DNA of 22,488 nucleotides, taken from a bacterium (GTDB taxonomy: Bacteria; Planctomycetota; J058; JAJDCP01). A program made the translations under genes and the position numbers. The notes beneath the pieces are model-generated. The model was not told the DNA's origin, searched no databases, and worked only from the letters and a program-made list of their open reading frames with translations. Numbering within the stretch: position 1 is the first letter of the stretch; the number at the start of each line of letters is the position of its first letter. Location: the NCBI GenBank assembly GCA_030428695.1, contig JAUIEM010000133.1, positions 1 to 22,488 of the forward strand, in the 5' to 3' direction. Shown here in pieces: positions 1 to 6,987 of the stretch.

Positions 1-1354
1 AGTGGTCCATGTCCGACTTCCACACGGCCTCGTAGTTGTACTCGTCGTTCCACTTCGCGAGCAGCTGCTGCTTCGAGTAGAGGTCGTCGTACAACTGGCT
101 GTGGGGAGTCTCCTGGCCGGTCTCGGCCGTGACCTGCTTGTAGGTGACCATCAGCGCGTCCAGCCGCGGATCGAGGCTGTGGCCGTGATCGAGCTCGATC
201 TCGGTGTCGCCGAGGTCCTGGGCGTTCGCGATGTGGGCCGAGTGCACGAAGTCTAGCGCGTGCCCGTTCCCCTGGTGGCAGGTCGAACAGCCGAACATCT
301 TGACCGGGTGCGTACCGCCGAGCAGCAGGGTGCGGTGCGGGTGCGTCTTGTACGGGTGCGCGAGCATGTCCTCGGCGTCGTCCCAGTCGCCATCCCCGTT
401 GTAGTCCAGACCTTCCTCGAACCCGGGGGTGTCGATGGCCTGGTGACAGGTCATGCAGTGCTCGATCTTGCGCACGTTGTTGAAGTTGTAGTCGTTGAAC
501 AGGTTCGGGGTGATCACGCCTTCGACCTTGAGGTTCGGCGCGATGAAGTCGGCCATCGGGGCGTCGACCACGAGGTTGAACCAGTGCGTCTCTCTCTCGA
601 GCTTCTCCGCGAGCTGGTCGCGCGCGCCGACCAGCGCGTCACGTTCCTTCTCGGCCTTCTTCAGCTCGGCAAAGATCGCGTTGCGGGTCGCGACCAGCCG
701 GTCGTACTCGGCCTTGCGCAGCTGATAGTCCTTGAAGTAGTTGTCGACCGAGTAGGCGTCCCGGGCGTAGCCTGCCTGCACGGCCGGACCGGTCTCCGGG
801 TCGTCGTAGACGGCCTCGTCCGTCAGGCGCCGGTCGGTGTCGAGCACGGCCTTCTCGATCTGAAAGACCATGTTGTTCGCGAGGAAGACCTGGCCTTGCG
901 CCTCTGCGATCTGTGCCTCGAGCACCTCGAGGGAGTCGGCCTGGCCGACGATGAGCTCCTTCGCCTTCTCGATACGCGCGTCGATGCGCGTCAGCTCGTT
1001 CTGGTCGACGCCCTCGCGCGCCGCCTGCAGCTCGTTCTTGAGCTTCTCGATCTTGGCGTGGCGGAAGTTGCGCTGGTGCTCCTTCCACTCCCGCACCCAG
1101 TCGTCGACCACCATCCAGGCGACCGTCAGCAGCATCAGACCGCACGAGACGGTGAAGATGATGTGCATGAACTTCATGTTGTACGCTTTGTCGCGGACCC
1201 CCGTCAGGTTGAGGGGGCCGCCGGTGATCGCGTACCACGGCCGATCGCTCGGAGGCGGAGGTGGAGCCTTCTTCTGCCGACGCTTGACGGCAGCTTTCGC
1301 AGCAAGAGCACGCTTTTTGGCGACAATTGCGGCAGCGTCAACGGACTCGCTCAT
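1..1354 (-). CDS. Membrane-anchored diheme (or more) c-type cytochrome, partial at window edge
   Basis: The minus-strand frame is open from the ATG at 1354 to the window edge, giving 451 visible residues; the C-terminus lies outside. The ATG follows an AGGAG sequence. The start is a Lys/Ala-rich cytoplasmic tail with a proline run (residues 31-35). One membrane segment follows (about 62-83), then a long charged, probably coiled-coil stretch (about 95-255). Two heme c sites follow: CMTCH at 300-304 and CSTCH at 356-360. Between them residues 317-328 read D-x-N-x-D-G-x-x-x-x-x-E, an EF-hand-like calcium loop. It is the last visible gene of the Rieske/cytochrome b operon, 22 bases after the cytochrome b half. 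I infer that it is the electron-accepting c subunit of that complex, facing the periplasm. More heme motifs may lie beyond the edge. The complex assignment is confident; the exact family is not. Confidence 0.85.
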   Translation of the reverse strand, partial: MSESVDAAAIVAKKRALAAKAAVKRRQKKAPPPPPSDRPWYAITGGPLNLTGVRDKAYNMKFMHIIFTVSCGLMLLTVAWMVVDDWVREWKEHQRNFRHAKIEKLKNELQAAREGVDQNELTRIDARIEKAKELIVGQADSLEVLEAQIAEAQGQVFLANNMVFQIEKAVLDTDRRLTDEAVYDDPETGPAVQAGYARDAYSVDNYFKDYQLRKAEYDRLVATRNAIFAELKKAEKERDALVGARDQLAEKLERETHWFNLVVDAPMADFIAPNLKVEGVITPNLFNDYNFNNVRKIEHCMTCHQAIDTPGFEEGLDYNGDGDWDDAEDMLAHPYKTHPHRTLLLGGTHPVKMFGCSTCHQGNGHALDFVHSAHIANAQDLGDTEIELDHGHSLDPRLDALMVTYKQVTAETGQETPHSQLYDDLYSKQQLLAKWNDEYNYEAVWKSDMDH

Positions 1355-1376
1355 GTATTTGTCTCCTGTACTCTCG

Positions 1377-2468
1377 CTAGATATTGAAGAAGTACTCGGG
1401 GATCGCGACCAGATACTTCAGGTTGAAGATCCAGCGCAGCAGCATCTTGATCGGTAGAGATGCCAGCATCAGGAAGTGGAACGCCATCACGTTGTATTTG
1501 ATGAAGCCCATCTCCTCGTACAGCTTCTTGAAGATCGTCTTGGCCATCAGCGGTGGGAGCAGGACCAGGTAGCCTACACACAGCAGGATGCCCGGTCCTT
1601 CCCGCACGAGGATGTCCGTCGGCAACGGGATGTTGAGCATCTTCGACCAGATGAACTCCGACAGGTTGACGTTGACGAGTGGTTCGAGCTTGTGCACGTC
1701 CCATTCCTCGAAGAACCCGAAGAAGTTCCAGTTGGGCCCTCGCAAGAAGGTCCCGAGCACGATCAGCGGCACCCACAGGACGAGGAAGCCGTACAGGAAC
1801 GTGCCTATCGCGAACGGTCGCTCGCTGAAGGTGTAGTACCCCGAGCCCTTGCGGTTGGTATCGATGTAGGGCAGCGCGCACAGGCCGGTGATGATCAGAC
1901 CTGGCAGGACCACGCCGGCCAGCCAGGGGTCGAAGTACACCAGCATCTCCTGCAGGCCGAGGAAGTACCACGGCGCCTTGGCAGGGTTCGGCGAGCGGGT
2001 CGGGTGGGCGGGTTGCTCGAGCGGGGCGGCGAGGGCGACGGACCAGATGATCATCAGGACCATGATGACGACCATCGAGATCAGCTCGGAGTAGACCAGG
2101 TCGGGCCACACCCAGACTTTTTGTTTGCCCTCGCGGTGCTCGATGCCGGGCAGACCCTTCTCGCGGAGCATGTCGTTGACCGCGGCCTTCCGCAAGGCGA
2201 GCCAGGTGAAGAAGCCGACCGTCAACATCATGATCGTGATCGGGACGTTGTCCGGCTTGAGCAGCGTCTTCGACAGGTTCTTGTCGGAGAGCCCCAGCGC
2301 GTAGAAGGCGATGAACCCGACCAGGCCCATCAGCGCGACCTTCGGACGCGTGAACCAGCGGATCTTCCACAGCAGGAGGAACAGCGCCAGGTGTGAGCCG
2401 AAGAAGATGAACTTCGGACCCACGACCGCGTCGATGGTTGTCTTGATGAGGTCCACGAGAGCTTCCAT
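1377..2468 (-). CDS. Cytochrome b C-terminal half (subunit IV-like) of a split cytochrome bc complex
   Basis: This is a 363-residue membrane protein if it starts at the ATG at 2468, which has a GTGGGG ribosome site six bases before it. A GTG at 2480 would add four residues but has a weaker site. About eight hydrophobic segments are visible: three before the conserved core, three in the subunit-IV-like core and two after. The core holds WPDLVYSE, then NPAKAPWYFLGLQE and a LPYIDTN segment, typical of the C-terminal cytochrome b domain that helps form the quinol oxidation site. The usual PEWY signature reads APWY here (residues 165-168). It lies 99 bases after the b6-like gene and before the c-type cytochrome. 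In this family the two b halves assemble with the Rieske protein to oxidise quinol, probably menaquinol, and pump protons. The extra membrane helices make it longer than plant or cyanobacterial subunit IV. Confidence 0.9.
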   Translation of the reverse strand: MEALVDLIKTTIDAVVGPKFIFFGSHLALFLLLWKIRWFTRPKVALMGLVGFIAFYALGLSDKNLSKTLLKPDNVPITIMMLTVGFFTWLALRKAAVNDMLREKGLPGIEHREGKQKVWVWPDLVYSELISMVVIMVLMIIWSVALAAPLEQPAHPTRSPNPAKAPWYFLGLQEMLVYFDPWLAGVVLPGLIITGLCALPYIDTNRKGSGYYTFSERPFAIGTFLYGFLVLWVPLIVLGTFLRGPNWNFFGFFEEWDVHKLEPLVNVNLSEFIWSKMLNIPLPTDILVREGPGILLCVGYLVLLPPLMAKTIFKKLYEEMGFIKYNVMAFHFLMLASLPIKMLLRWIFNLKYLVAIPEYFFNI

Positions 2469-2567
2469 CACAATCCCCACGTCACGTTAGGCCACCCGGT
2501 GCCCCGGACCCTGGCCGCCGTTTCTCGAAGCCGCGCGCACGCGGCCGTGTTTCGTTCCGACTCCGCC

Positions 2568-3350
2568 CTACAGCGGGCCGGAGATGCCTCCGTCCTTGCG
2601 TACCCGCCAGAAGTGGACCGCCATGAATCCCGCGGCGATCAAGGGGAAGAGGACGCAGTGATACACATAGAAGCGGATCAGCGTTCCTTCCCCGAGGATG
2701 CGCCCGCCGATCAATCCGTACCGGGCGTCCGAGCCTATGTGTATCAAGTTGATCTCGTTGATCTTCAAGAAGGCCGCACCCGGTCCCTCGTAGCCTGCGA
2801 CAGGTGTTGCACGGGCCATGTTCGCGCCGACGGTGATCGCCCAGATGGCGAGCTGGTCCCAGGGCAGCAGGTAGCCGGTGAAGCTGAGCAGCAGGGTGAG
2901 GGTCAGCAGGATGACGCCGACGACCCAGTTGAATTCGCGCGGCGGTTTGTACGACCCGGTCAGGAAGACGCGCAGCATGTGCAACCAGACCGTGATGACC
3001 ATCGCGTGGGCACCCCAGCGGTGCATTTCGCGCATCACGCCGAGGGGCACGTGGTCGCGCAGCGCCTGGATGTCGTCGTAGGCGAACTGCGTCGTCGGCC
3101 GGTAGTAGAACATCAGCAGCACGCCGGTGACGGTCAGGAGCAGGAAGAGGAAGAAGGAGATCCCCCCCATGCACCAGGTGTAGCTCAGACGCACGCCCGA
3201 CTTGCGCAACTTGATCGGATGCAGGTGCAGGACGACGTTGGTCACGACGGCCAGCGCCTGGTTGCGCGGCTTGTTCGACGGGGAGCCGTGGCGGAAGATC
3301 GACTTCCAGATCGCCGACTCCACGATCGTCTTCTTCAGATTCAATGCCAT
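2568..3350 (-). CDS. Cytochrome b6-like N-terminal half with both b-heme sites and a heme ci cysteine
   Basis: This 260-residue protein aligns by eye with cytochrome b6. Heme-ligand histidine pairs stand at the canonical spacings: H110 and H124 (14 apart, in MHRW and WLHMLR), and H231 and H246 (15 apart, in VYHCV and AVHFW). The ISGPL C-terminus is also b6-like. Cys60 in YTWCMGG occupies the position of b6 Cys35, which binds heme ci (cn) covalently. An FYYRPT segment follows it, as in b6. There are four main membrane segments plus an amphipathic N-terminus. The gene lies 24 bases after the Rieske gene, so the order is Rieske, b N-half, b C-half, cytochrome c. It carries electrons across the membrane from the quinol oxidation site to the quinone reduction site. 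The b6-type assignment is strong; presence of heme ci is inferred from the cysteine alone. Confidence 0.93.
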   Translation of the reverse strand: MALNLKKTIVESAIWKSIFRHGSPSNKPRNQALAVVTNVVLHLHPIKLRKSGVRLSYTWCMGGISFFLFLLLTVTGVLLMFYYRPTTQFAYDDIQALRDHVPLGVMREMHRWGAHAMVITVWLHMLRVFLTGSYKPPREFNWVVGVILLTLTLLLSFTGYLLPWDQLAIWAITVGANMARATPVAGYEGPGAAFLKINEINLIHIGSDARYGLIGGRILGEGTLIRFYVYHCVLFPLIAAGFMAVHFWRVRKDGGISGPL

Positions 3351-3374
3351 GACTTCAGATCTCCGGGTCGTGAA

Positions 3375-3932
3375 TCAGGTGAGGGGCAGATAGGCGTCTG
3401 CGTTGGTCCACTGGCCCTTCTCTTGCTGGAACTTGCGAGACTTGTCGACGAGGATCTGCCCGTCGTCGGCCAGGCCGACCGCAAATCGCTCGAGCGGCCG
3501 CGGCGCCGGACCTTCGAAGTTGATGCCGGTCTCGCGGAAGCCGCTGCCGTGGCACGGGCACTTGAACTTGGCCTCGGAGGCGAGGTAGTTCGGCGTGCAG
3601 CCGAGGTGCGTGCAGGTGGTGGAGAGGATGTACACGCCGGACGTGCCCGCCCGGTCGGAGGCGGGGTCGGAGTCGGTCTTGACCACCCAGAAACCGTTCG
3701 GCTTGAAATCCTCGTTCACTCCCATCGCCAGCGAGGCCGGATAGCCGATCTTGAACTTCGTCTCCTCGATGTCGAAGGGGAAGTTCGGGAACAGGAAGCG
3801 GCCGACGATGTTCGCGAAGCCACCGAGGGCGAGGGCGAACAGCGTCCAACCCGCGGCCGACCAGGTCAGCAGCTTGGCGAATCCACGACGGGTCGTCGCT
3901 GCTTCGGGATAGTCTGGCAATCTCGCGGTCAT
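3375..3932 (-). CDS. Rieske iron-sulfur protein of the cytochrome bc complex
   Basis: This 185-residue protein has a Tat-like N-terminus (TTRRGFAK, residues 13-20) followed by one hydrophobic anchor (about 24-44). This is the usual export and anchoring mode for Rieske subunits. The 2Fe-2S ligand motifs are CTHLGC (107-112) and CPCHGSGF (125-132), followed by the conserved GPAPRPL segment (141-147). The first and last cysteines of the two motifs could also form the usual stabilising disulfide. The ATG follows a GAGGAG ribosome site. It is the first gene of the operon 3932 to 1, behind a probable promoter about 90 bases upstream. It passes electrons from quinol to the c-type cytochrome. There is an insertion (about residues 85-100, rich in Asp/Ser) before the first cluster motif. 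Family assignment is very secure. Confidence 0.96.
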   Translation of the reverse strand: MTARLPDYPEAATTRRGFAKLLTWSAAGWTLFALALGGFANIVGRFLFPNFPFDIEETKFKIGYPASLAMGVNEDFKPNGFWVVKTDSDPASDRAGTSGVYILSTTCTHLGCTPNYLASEAKFKCPCHGSGFRETGINFEGPAPRPLERFAVGLADDGQILVDKSRKFQQEKGQWTNADAYLPLT

Positions 3933-4024
3933 GGGAGGATCTCCTCAGTTTCTCTCAAACGATCCGTCGGGGCGAGGTGCTCGTCTCCTCGTCCGTCGGT
4001 CGAATGTGTGCCCCGGATGGCGCG

Positions 4025-4054
4025 ATTCTACACGATCGCTCCGTCGGATTTCGA
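4025..4054 (-). promoter_or_regulatory. Probable sigma70-type promoter of the Rieske/cytochrome b operon
   Basis: On the minus strand a TAGAAT -10 box (4025-4030) lies 18 bases after a weak TCGAAA -35 (4049-4054). Transcription would begin near 4018, leaving a leader of about 85 bases before the Rieske ATG. The -10 stands out in this GC-rich DNA; the -35 is weak. Confidence 0.45.
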
Positions 4055-4097
4055 GCCCCACCGAGTGAATTCTTCGTTCGGCATCCATGCTCATGCC

Positions 4098-5315
4098 TCA
4101 CTCCGCCTCGTCCGACGGCGCAAGACGCTGCTCGATGCGCAGCGCCGCGGCCTCGGCCTCGCGGGACACGATGTCGTCCTGTGCGCTGTAGTCCCCGAGC
4201 GGCGCGAGGCACAGCGCGAAGAGCCCCAGGGCGATCGCCGCCATGGTCAGCTGGCTCTTCTTCAGCGCGAGCCCGACCACCATCAGCAGCACTGTCAGCC
4301 CCAGCAGCGCGAACACGGTCAGCTCGAGCGCTCCGTACGCAGGCGCGTCGGCCTCGGCGGCGCTGTTGTCGGTCGCGAGCTTGCGCAGCAGCGCGGCGTC
4401 CTCGGCCGTGCCGACGCGTCCGATGGCCCGGCAGGTGTCGACGAGCAGCTTCTGCAGGGCTCCGGGCGGCACCTCGGCGTCGGCCGCGAGCTCGGAGTCC
4501 ATCTCGAAGGGCAGGATGGTCACCTCGGCGTCGTTGTTGGTCGCGAAGGCTTGGCGTACCTGGGCCTCGACGAACTCGCGGTCGGCCATCCGCCGCAATA
4601 CGAACAGGCCGCTCGCGTCGTCGAGCTGGCTGAGGATCAGCGCGGCGTTCCAGCCGACCTGGAAGTCGTCGCTCTCGATCTGTTTCCGACCCATGACCAG
4701 AGCATCGGCGCGGACGCTCGCGTCGCCGTCGGGCTTCGCCTCTTCGCGCAGGGCGACGCGGCCGAGGGCGAGCAGGGCGACCTTCTGCAGCACCGGGCTC
4801 TCGTCCCGGCCGAGCTCGATCAGGGAGGGGGCCTCGTTCGGCGTCCCGATCAACCCGAGCGACAGCGCCGCATGCGCGCGGATTTCGCCGTGCTCGGAGC
4901 GCAGCGCGGTCACCAGCACCGGGCGCGCCTCGTCGCCGAGCTGCCCGAGGGCGAGGGCGAGGTAGGCCCGGGTCGGGACGGGCAGCTGCTCGTCGATCAG
5001 CAGCTCCGCGACCTGGGTGCCGAGCCCGGGCACCGGCGTCCGCCCGGGCCTGGACAAGGCCATCGCGAGCTCGAAGGCGCACTGGTCACGACGCCGCGCG
5101 TCGTGGGTGGTCTGGATCTCGGTCAGCAGGTCCGGGACGCTGAGCGCCTCGCCGCCGAGCACCCCGAACACCGCGTAGATGCCGACGCAGACGAGCACGA
5201 TCAGCAGGGGCACGAAGAACAGCTGCGGCAGCTGCCGCCAGAACGGCTCGGCCTTGGTCGGCTCGGGGCCGGTCGGCAGGTCGGGCTGCGGAGGCAGGGT
5301 CTCCGGCTCACTCAT
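4098..5315 (-). CDS. HEAT-like repeat membrane protein of unknown function
   Basis: This 405-residue protein has a proline-rich cytoplasmic N-terminus, one membrane segment (about 31-53) and a long helical region. That region contains HEAT-like repeats with patterns such as AYLALALGQLGD, AHAALSLGLIGT and VALLALGRVAL (roughly residues 110-200). Two membrane segments lie near the C-terminus (about 329-350 and 356-373), followed by a charged tail. No catalytic motif is visible. HEAT-like repeats normally act as protein-binding scaffolds. The ATG lies inside the end of the upstream UreH/TauE-like gene (8-base overlap, ATGAGTGA), so the two are probably translationally coupled and work together. 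A role in assembling a metal- or heme-containing membrane complex is possible from this neighbour and from the nearby cytochrome operon, but that is only inference. I do not recognise the family. Confidence 0.85.
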   Translation of the reverse strand: MSEPETLPPQPDLPTGPEPTKAEPFWRQLPQLFFVPLLIVLVCVGIYAVFGVLGGEALSVPDLLTEIQTTHDARRRDQCAFELAMALSRPGRTPVPGLGTQVAELLIDEQLPVPTRAYLALALGQLGDEARPVLVTALRSEHGEIRAHAALSLGLIGTPNEAPSLIELGRDESPVLQKVALLALGRVALREEAKPDGDASVRADALVMGRKQIESDDFQVGWNAALILSQLDDASGLFVLRRMADREFVEAQVRQAFATNNDAEVTILPFEMDSELAADAEVPPGALQKLLVDTCRAIGRVGTAEDAALLRKLATDNSAAEADAPAYGALELTVFALLGLTVLLMVVGLALKKSQLTMAAIALGLFALCLAPLGDYSAQDDIVSREAEAAALRIEQRLAPSDEAE

Positions 5316-6051
5316 GGCTGTTTGCCTCCATAGCCCCGGTCCCGGTCTCGCACAGCGGACAGGCGACCTCCTCGTCGGCCGACGTCGGCGCGACGGGCGC
5401 CCGGACCATGAACATCAACCCCATCGCGATCGTCAGCACGCCGGCCGCCTGCTGAAACCGCAGCCGCGCCTTCGCCCGCACCGCGATGCCCGCCAGGCCG
5501 AGCCCGAACAGCGCGGGGAAGGTTCCGGCGCCGAACGCGGCCATCACGGCCATCGAGCCGGGCACGCTGCCCGCGGTCGAGGCCATCACAGCGGCGGCGT
5601 ACACCATGCCACAGGGGATGAATCCGGTCATCACACCGAGGCCGAAGGGTGCCCAGGTCTGCTGCGAGATGCTGAGCTGCCCGACCAGGCGCGCCCAGCC
5701 GCTCGGCGCCTTCGTGGACGCGGAGGCGGGCCAGCGCAGGACGCGCAGGTGGAAGAGACCGAGGATGACCATCGCGATGCCCGCGACCCAGCCCACCGCC
5801 GACTGCAGCGAGCCGAGCAGGGGCGTGCCACCGAGGGCCATGCCGGTCGCGCCGGCCACGGCTCCGAGGAACACGTAGGTGAAGGTGCGGCCGCTCGACC
5901 ACAGGAGCTGGCGCCCCATCCGCGTGCCGAGGCCGGTCTTCTTCCCGCCGCACAGGCCGAGTGCGAAGCCGCCGCACATCCCCAGGCAGTGAGGGGACCC
6001 GAGCAGCGAGAGCAGGAAGGCGGACCCGGCTTTGATCGACAGTGCTTCCAC
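5308..6051 (-). CDS. Sulfite exporter TauE/SafE (UreH-like) family membrane protein
   Basis: This 247-residue multi-pass protein belongs by motif to the UreH-like transmembrane family often linked to copper delivery or cytochrome oxidase assembly. The first helix carries GSPHCLGMCGG (residues 19-28), giving a His/Cys/Met metal-binding pattern. A second conserved segment is GFIPCGMVYA (143-152), with Cys147. About six hydrophobic segments are visible. The short C-terminal tail after the last helix contains CPLC (231-234), a possible extra metal or thiol site. The start is a GTG at 6051 with only a weak ribosome site. It is the first gene of a two-gene unit with the HEAT-like protein, behind a promoter at 6170-6198 and an AT-rich palindrome at 6081-6100. 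I infer a metal-handling role; transport direction and substrate cannot be read from the sequence. Confidence 0.85.
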   Translation of the reverse strand: MEALSIKAGSAFLLSLLGSPHCLGMCGGFALGLCGGKKTGLGTRMGRQLLWSSGRTFTYVFLGAVAGATGMALGGTPLLGSLQSAVGWVAGIAMVILGLFHLRVLRWPASASTKAPSGWARLVGQLSISQQTWAPFGLGVMTGFIPCGMVYAAAVMASTAGSVPGSMAVMAAFGAGTFPALFGLGLAGIAVRAKARLRFQQAAGVLTIAMGLMFMVRAPVAPTSADEEVACPLCETGTGAMEANSHE

Positions 6052-6080
6052 GAGGTCGGACGGCTCACCAGCGGTTGGAG

Positions 6081-6100
6081 TTTGTGATTTTTTTCACAAA
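6081..6100. promoter_or_regulatory. CRP/FNR-family-like palindrome TTTGTGA-N6-TCACAAA
   Basis: A perfect inverted repeat with TGTGA-N6-TCACA spacing, the classical CRP half-site arrangement, is set in an AT-rich patch. Its centre is about 40 bases before the GTG of the UreH/TauE-like gene. It lies downstream of the best promoter (6170-6198), so it could be a repressor or roadblock site, an activator site for an unseen second promoter, or an RNA hairpin in the leader. Confidence 0.5.
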
Positions 6101-6169
6101 GTGGGACAAAAAAAGACTCAGACACCCTGTGGACGTCTGCCCCACGACGTACGGCGCATTCGTCCACCC

Positions 6170-6198
6170 AGGGTAGTGATCCCATGGTGAGGTGACAA
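6170..6198 (-). promoter_or_regulatory. Sigma70-type promoter of the UreH/TauE-like and HEAT-like genes
   Basis: On the minus strand TTGTCA (6193-6198, five of six consensus bases) is followed after 17 bases by TACCCT (6170-6175). The -35 begins right after the T-tract of the upstream terminator (6201-6222). The leader would be about 110 bases long. It holds a GTGGACG/CGTCCAC inverted repeat (6129-6135 and 6161-6167) and the palindrome at 6081-6100. Confidence 0.6.
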
Positions 6199-6200
6199 GA

Positions 6201-6222
6201 TTAAAACCGGCTGTCCAGCCGG
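6201..6222 (-). terminator. Intrinsic terminator of the small unknown gene 6274-6771
   Basis: On the minus strand a perfect 6-bp GC stem (CCGGCT/AGCCGG, 4-base loop, 6207-6222) is followed directly by TTTTAA. It lies about 50 bases after the TGA of the 6274-6771 gene and isolates it from the next minus-strand promoter. Confidence 0.8.
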
Positions 6223-6273
6223 GCAGGGGCCCGTTCGCGCGGCGGGACCCCGGGCACTCGCCGGGAACCCGGC

Positions 6274-6771
6274 TCAGGTCATGAAGATCAGGAGGTGCTT
6301 GCGGGCGATCTCGAGGTCGGCGAGGTAGCTCTTGTAGAACTCGACGACGAGCTCGTCGGCGTCGGGCTCGCGGCGTGCGCGGCTGAGGATGCGCCGGACG
6401 CGGATGATCTGCTTGGGCAGGCTGCCGATCGAGATCTCGCCGACCGACTCCAGGAGCAGGTTCTTCGGGCCGCGGTAGCCCGTGACCAGGATGTTCGCCG
6501 TCGGCTCGATCGCGTCGAAGAACGAGTACGGCGCGGAGCCGCGCGCCTCGTGCGCCTCACTGACGATCGGTTGGCTCTCCCAGGGGTCGAGCCAACGGGT
6601 ACGGGTCTTGCGGCGCCGGGTCTCGACTTCGAGGACGCGGTCTCCGATGATCTCACGGAAGCAGCTCAGGCGCGAGCGCTGCCCGAACTCGGTGAGAAAC
6701 TCGATCCGGTCGCTCTCGTCGAGGTCTTTGGCGAGGATGCCGCACAGGCCCTGTCCGAATTCCTGCCCCAA
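6274..6771 (-). CDS. Small unknown protein, divergent from the PAAR multidomain gene
   Basis: This protein has 165 residues if it starts at the TTG at 6771, which follows a clear GGAGG ribosome site six bases upstream. No ATG or GTG is available nearby in frame. The composition is that of a real soluble protein: a mixed helical N-terminus (DESDRIEFLTEFGQ), a basic patch (RRRKTRTRW), the segment SFFDAIEPTANILVTGYRG, and a Leu/Ile/Arg-rich C-terminal helix region ending in a basic, hydrophobic tail. It has no signal peptide, membrane segment or catalytic motif that I recognise. It has its own extended -10 promoter and its own terminator. It is transcribed away from the PAAR-domain gene, sharing a 216-base intergenic region with it. 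It could be a regulator or accessory factor of that system, but position is the only evidence. The family is not recognised. Confidence 0.7.
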   Translation of the reverse strand: MGQEFGQGLCGILAKDLDESDRIEFLTEFGQRSRLSCFREIIGDRVLEVETRRRKTRTRWLDPWESQPIVSEAHEARGSAPYSFFDAIEPTANILVTGYRGPKNLLLESVGEISIGSLPKQIIRVRRILSRARREPDADELVVEFYKSYLADLEIARKHLLIFMT

Positions 6772-6806
6772 AACAGCCCTCCGTCCAAAGGGAACCCCTG
6801 CGCTCC

Positions 6807-6815
6807 ACAATACCA
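6807..6815 (-). promoter_or_regulatory. Extended -10 promoter for the unknown gene 6274-6771
   Basis: On the minus strand TGGTATTGT matches an extended -10 (TGn plus TATTGT). It lies about 35 bases before the TTG start and its GGAGG ribosome site. I see no good -35 at normal spacing, which extended -10 promoters do not strictly need. Confidence 0.45.
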
Positions 6816-6960
6816 GAAAACGCGGTGTTTTTCGCTGCAATGTCGCCGGTCCCCGCGGCAGCTGGCGCGGGATGCCGGACGTGCGGCGAGGGCGTGGGAA
6901 GGAAGGTCTGTGCGGTCCGCCGGCGCTCCCGTTCCCTCGCGTGTCCGGGGCTCCGGACGC

Positions 6961-6966
6961 TATAAT
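6961..6966 (+). promoter_or_regulatory. Consensus TATAAT -10 box of the PAAR multidomain gene
   Basis: A perfect TATAAT lies 21 bases before the ATG at 6988, in otherwise very GC-rich sequence. No convincing -35 is found 16-18 bases upstream. Transcription would start near 6973, so the GAAGGAG ribosome site (6974-6980) would be close to the 5' end of the message. Confidence 0.55.
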
Positions 6967-6987
6967 GTGCGGCAGAAGGAGTGCACC

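Noticed and set aside
2499..5333. A 944-codon open frame on the plus strand
   Set aside because: It lies opposite cytochrome b, Rieske and HEAT-like genes, has low-complexity Arg/Glu/Gln/Gly-rich composition and no domain. It is a byproduct of GC-rich antisense codons.
6081..6100. AT-rich palindrome as an intrinsic terminator
   Set aside because: The stem is AT-rich and weak, and the T or A run is in the loop rather than after the stem. An operator-type site is more likely.
6295..6987. N-terminal extension of the plus-strand multidomain frame
   Set aside because: It is antisense to the unknown minus-strand gene and unlike any domain. The ATG at 6988 has a GAAGGAG site and a TATAAT upstream, and the PAAR-like sequence begins right there.
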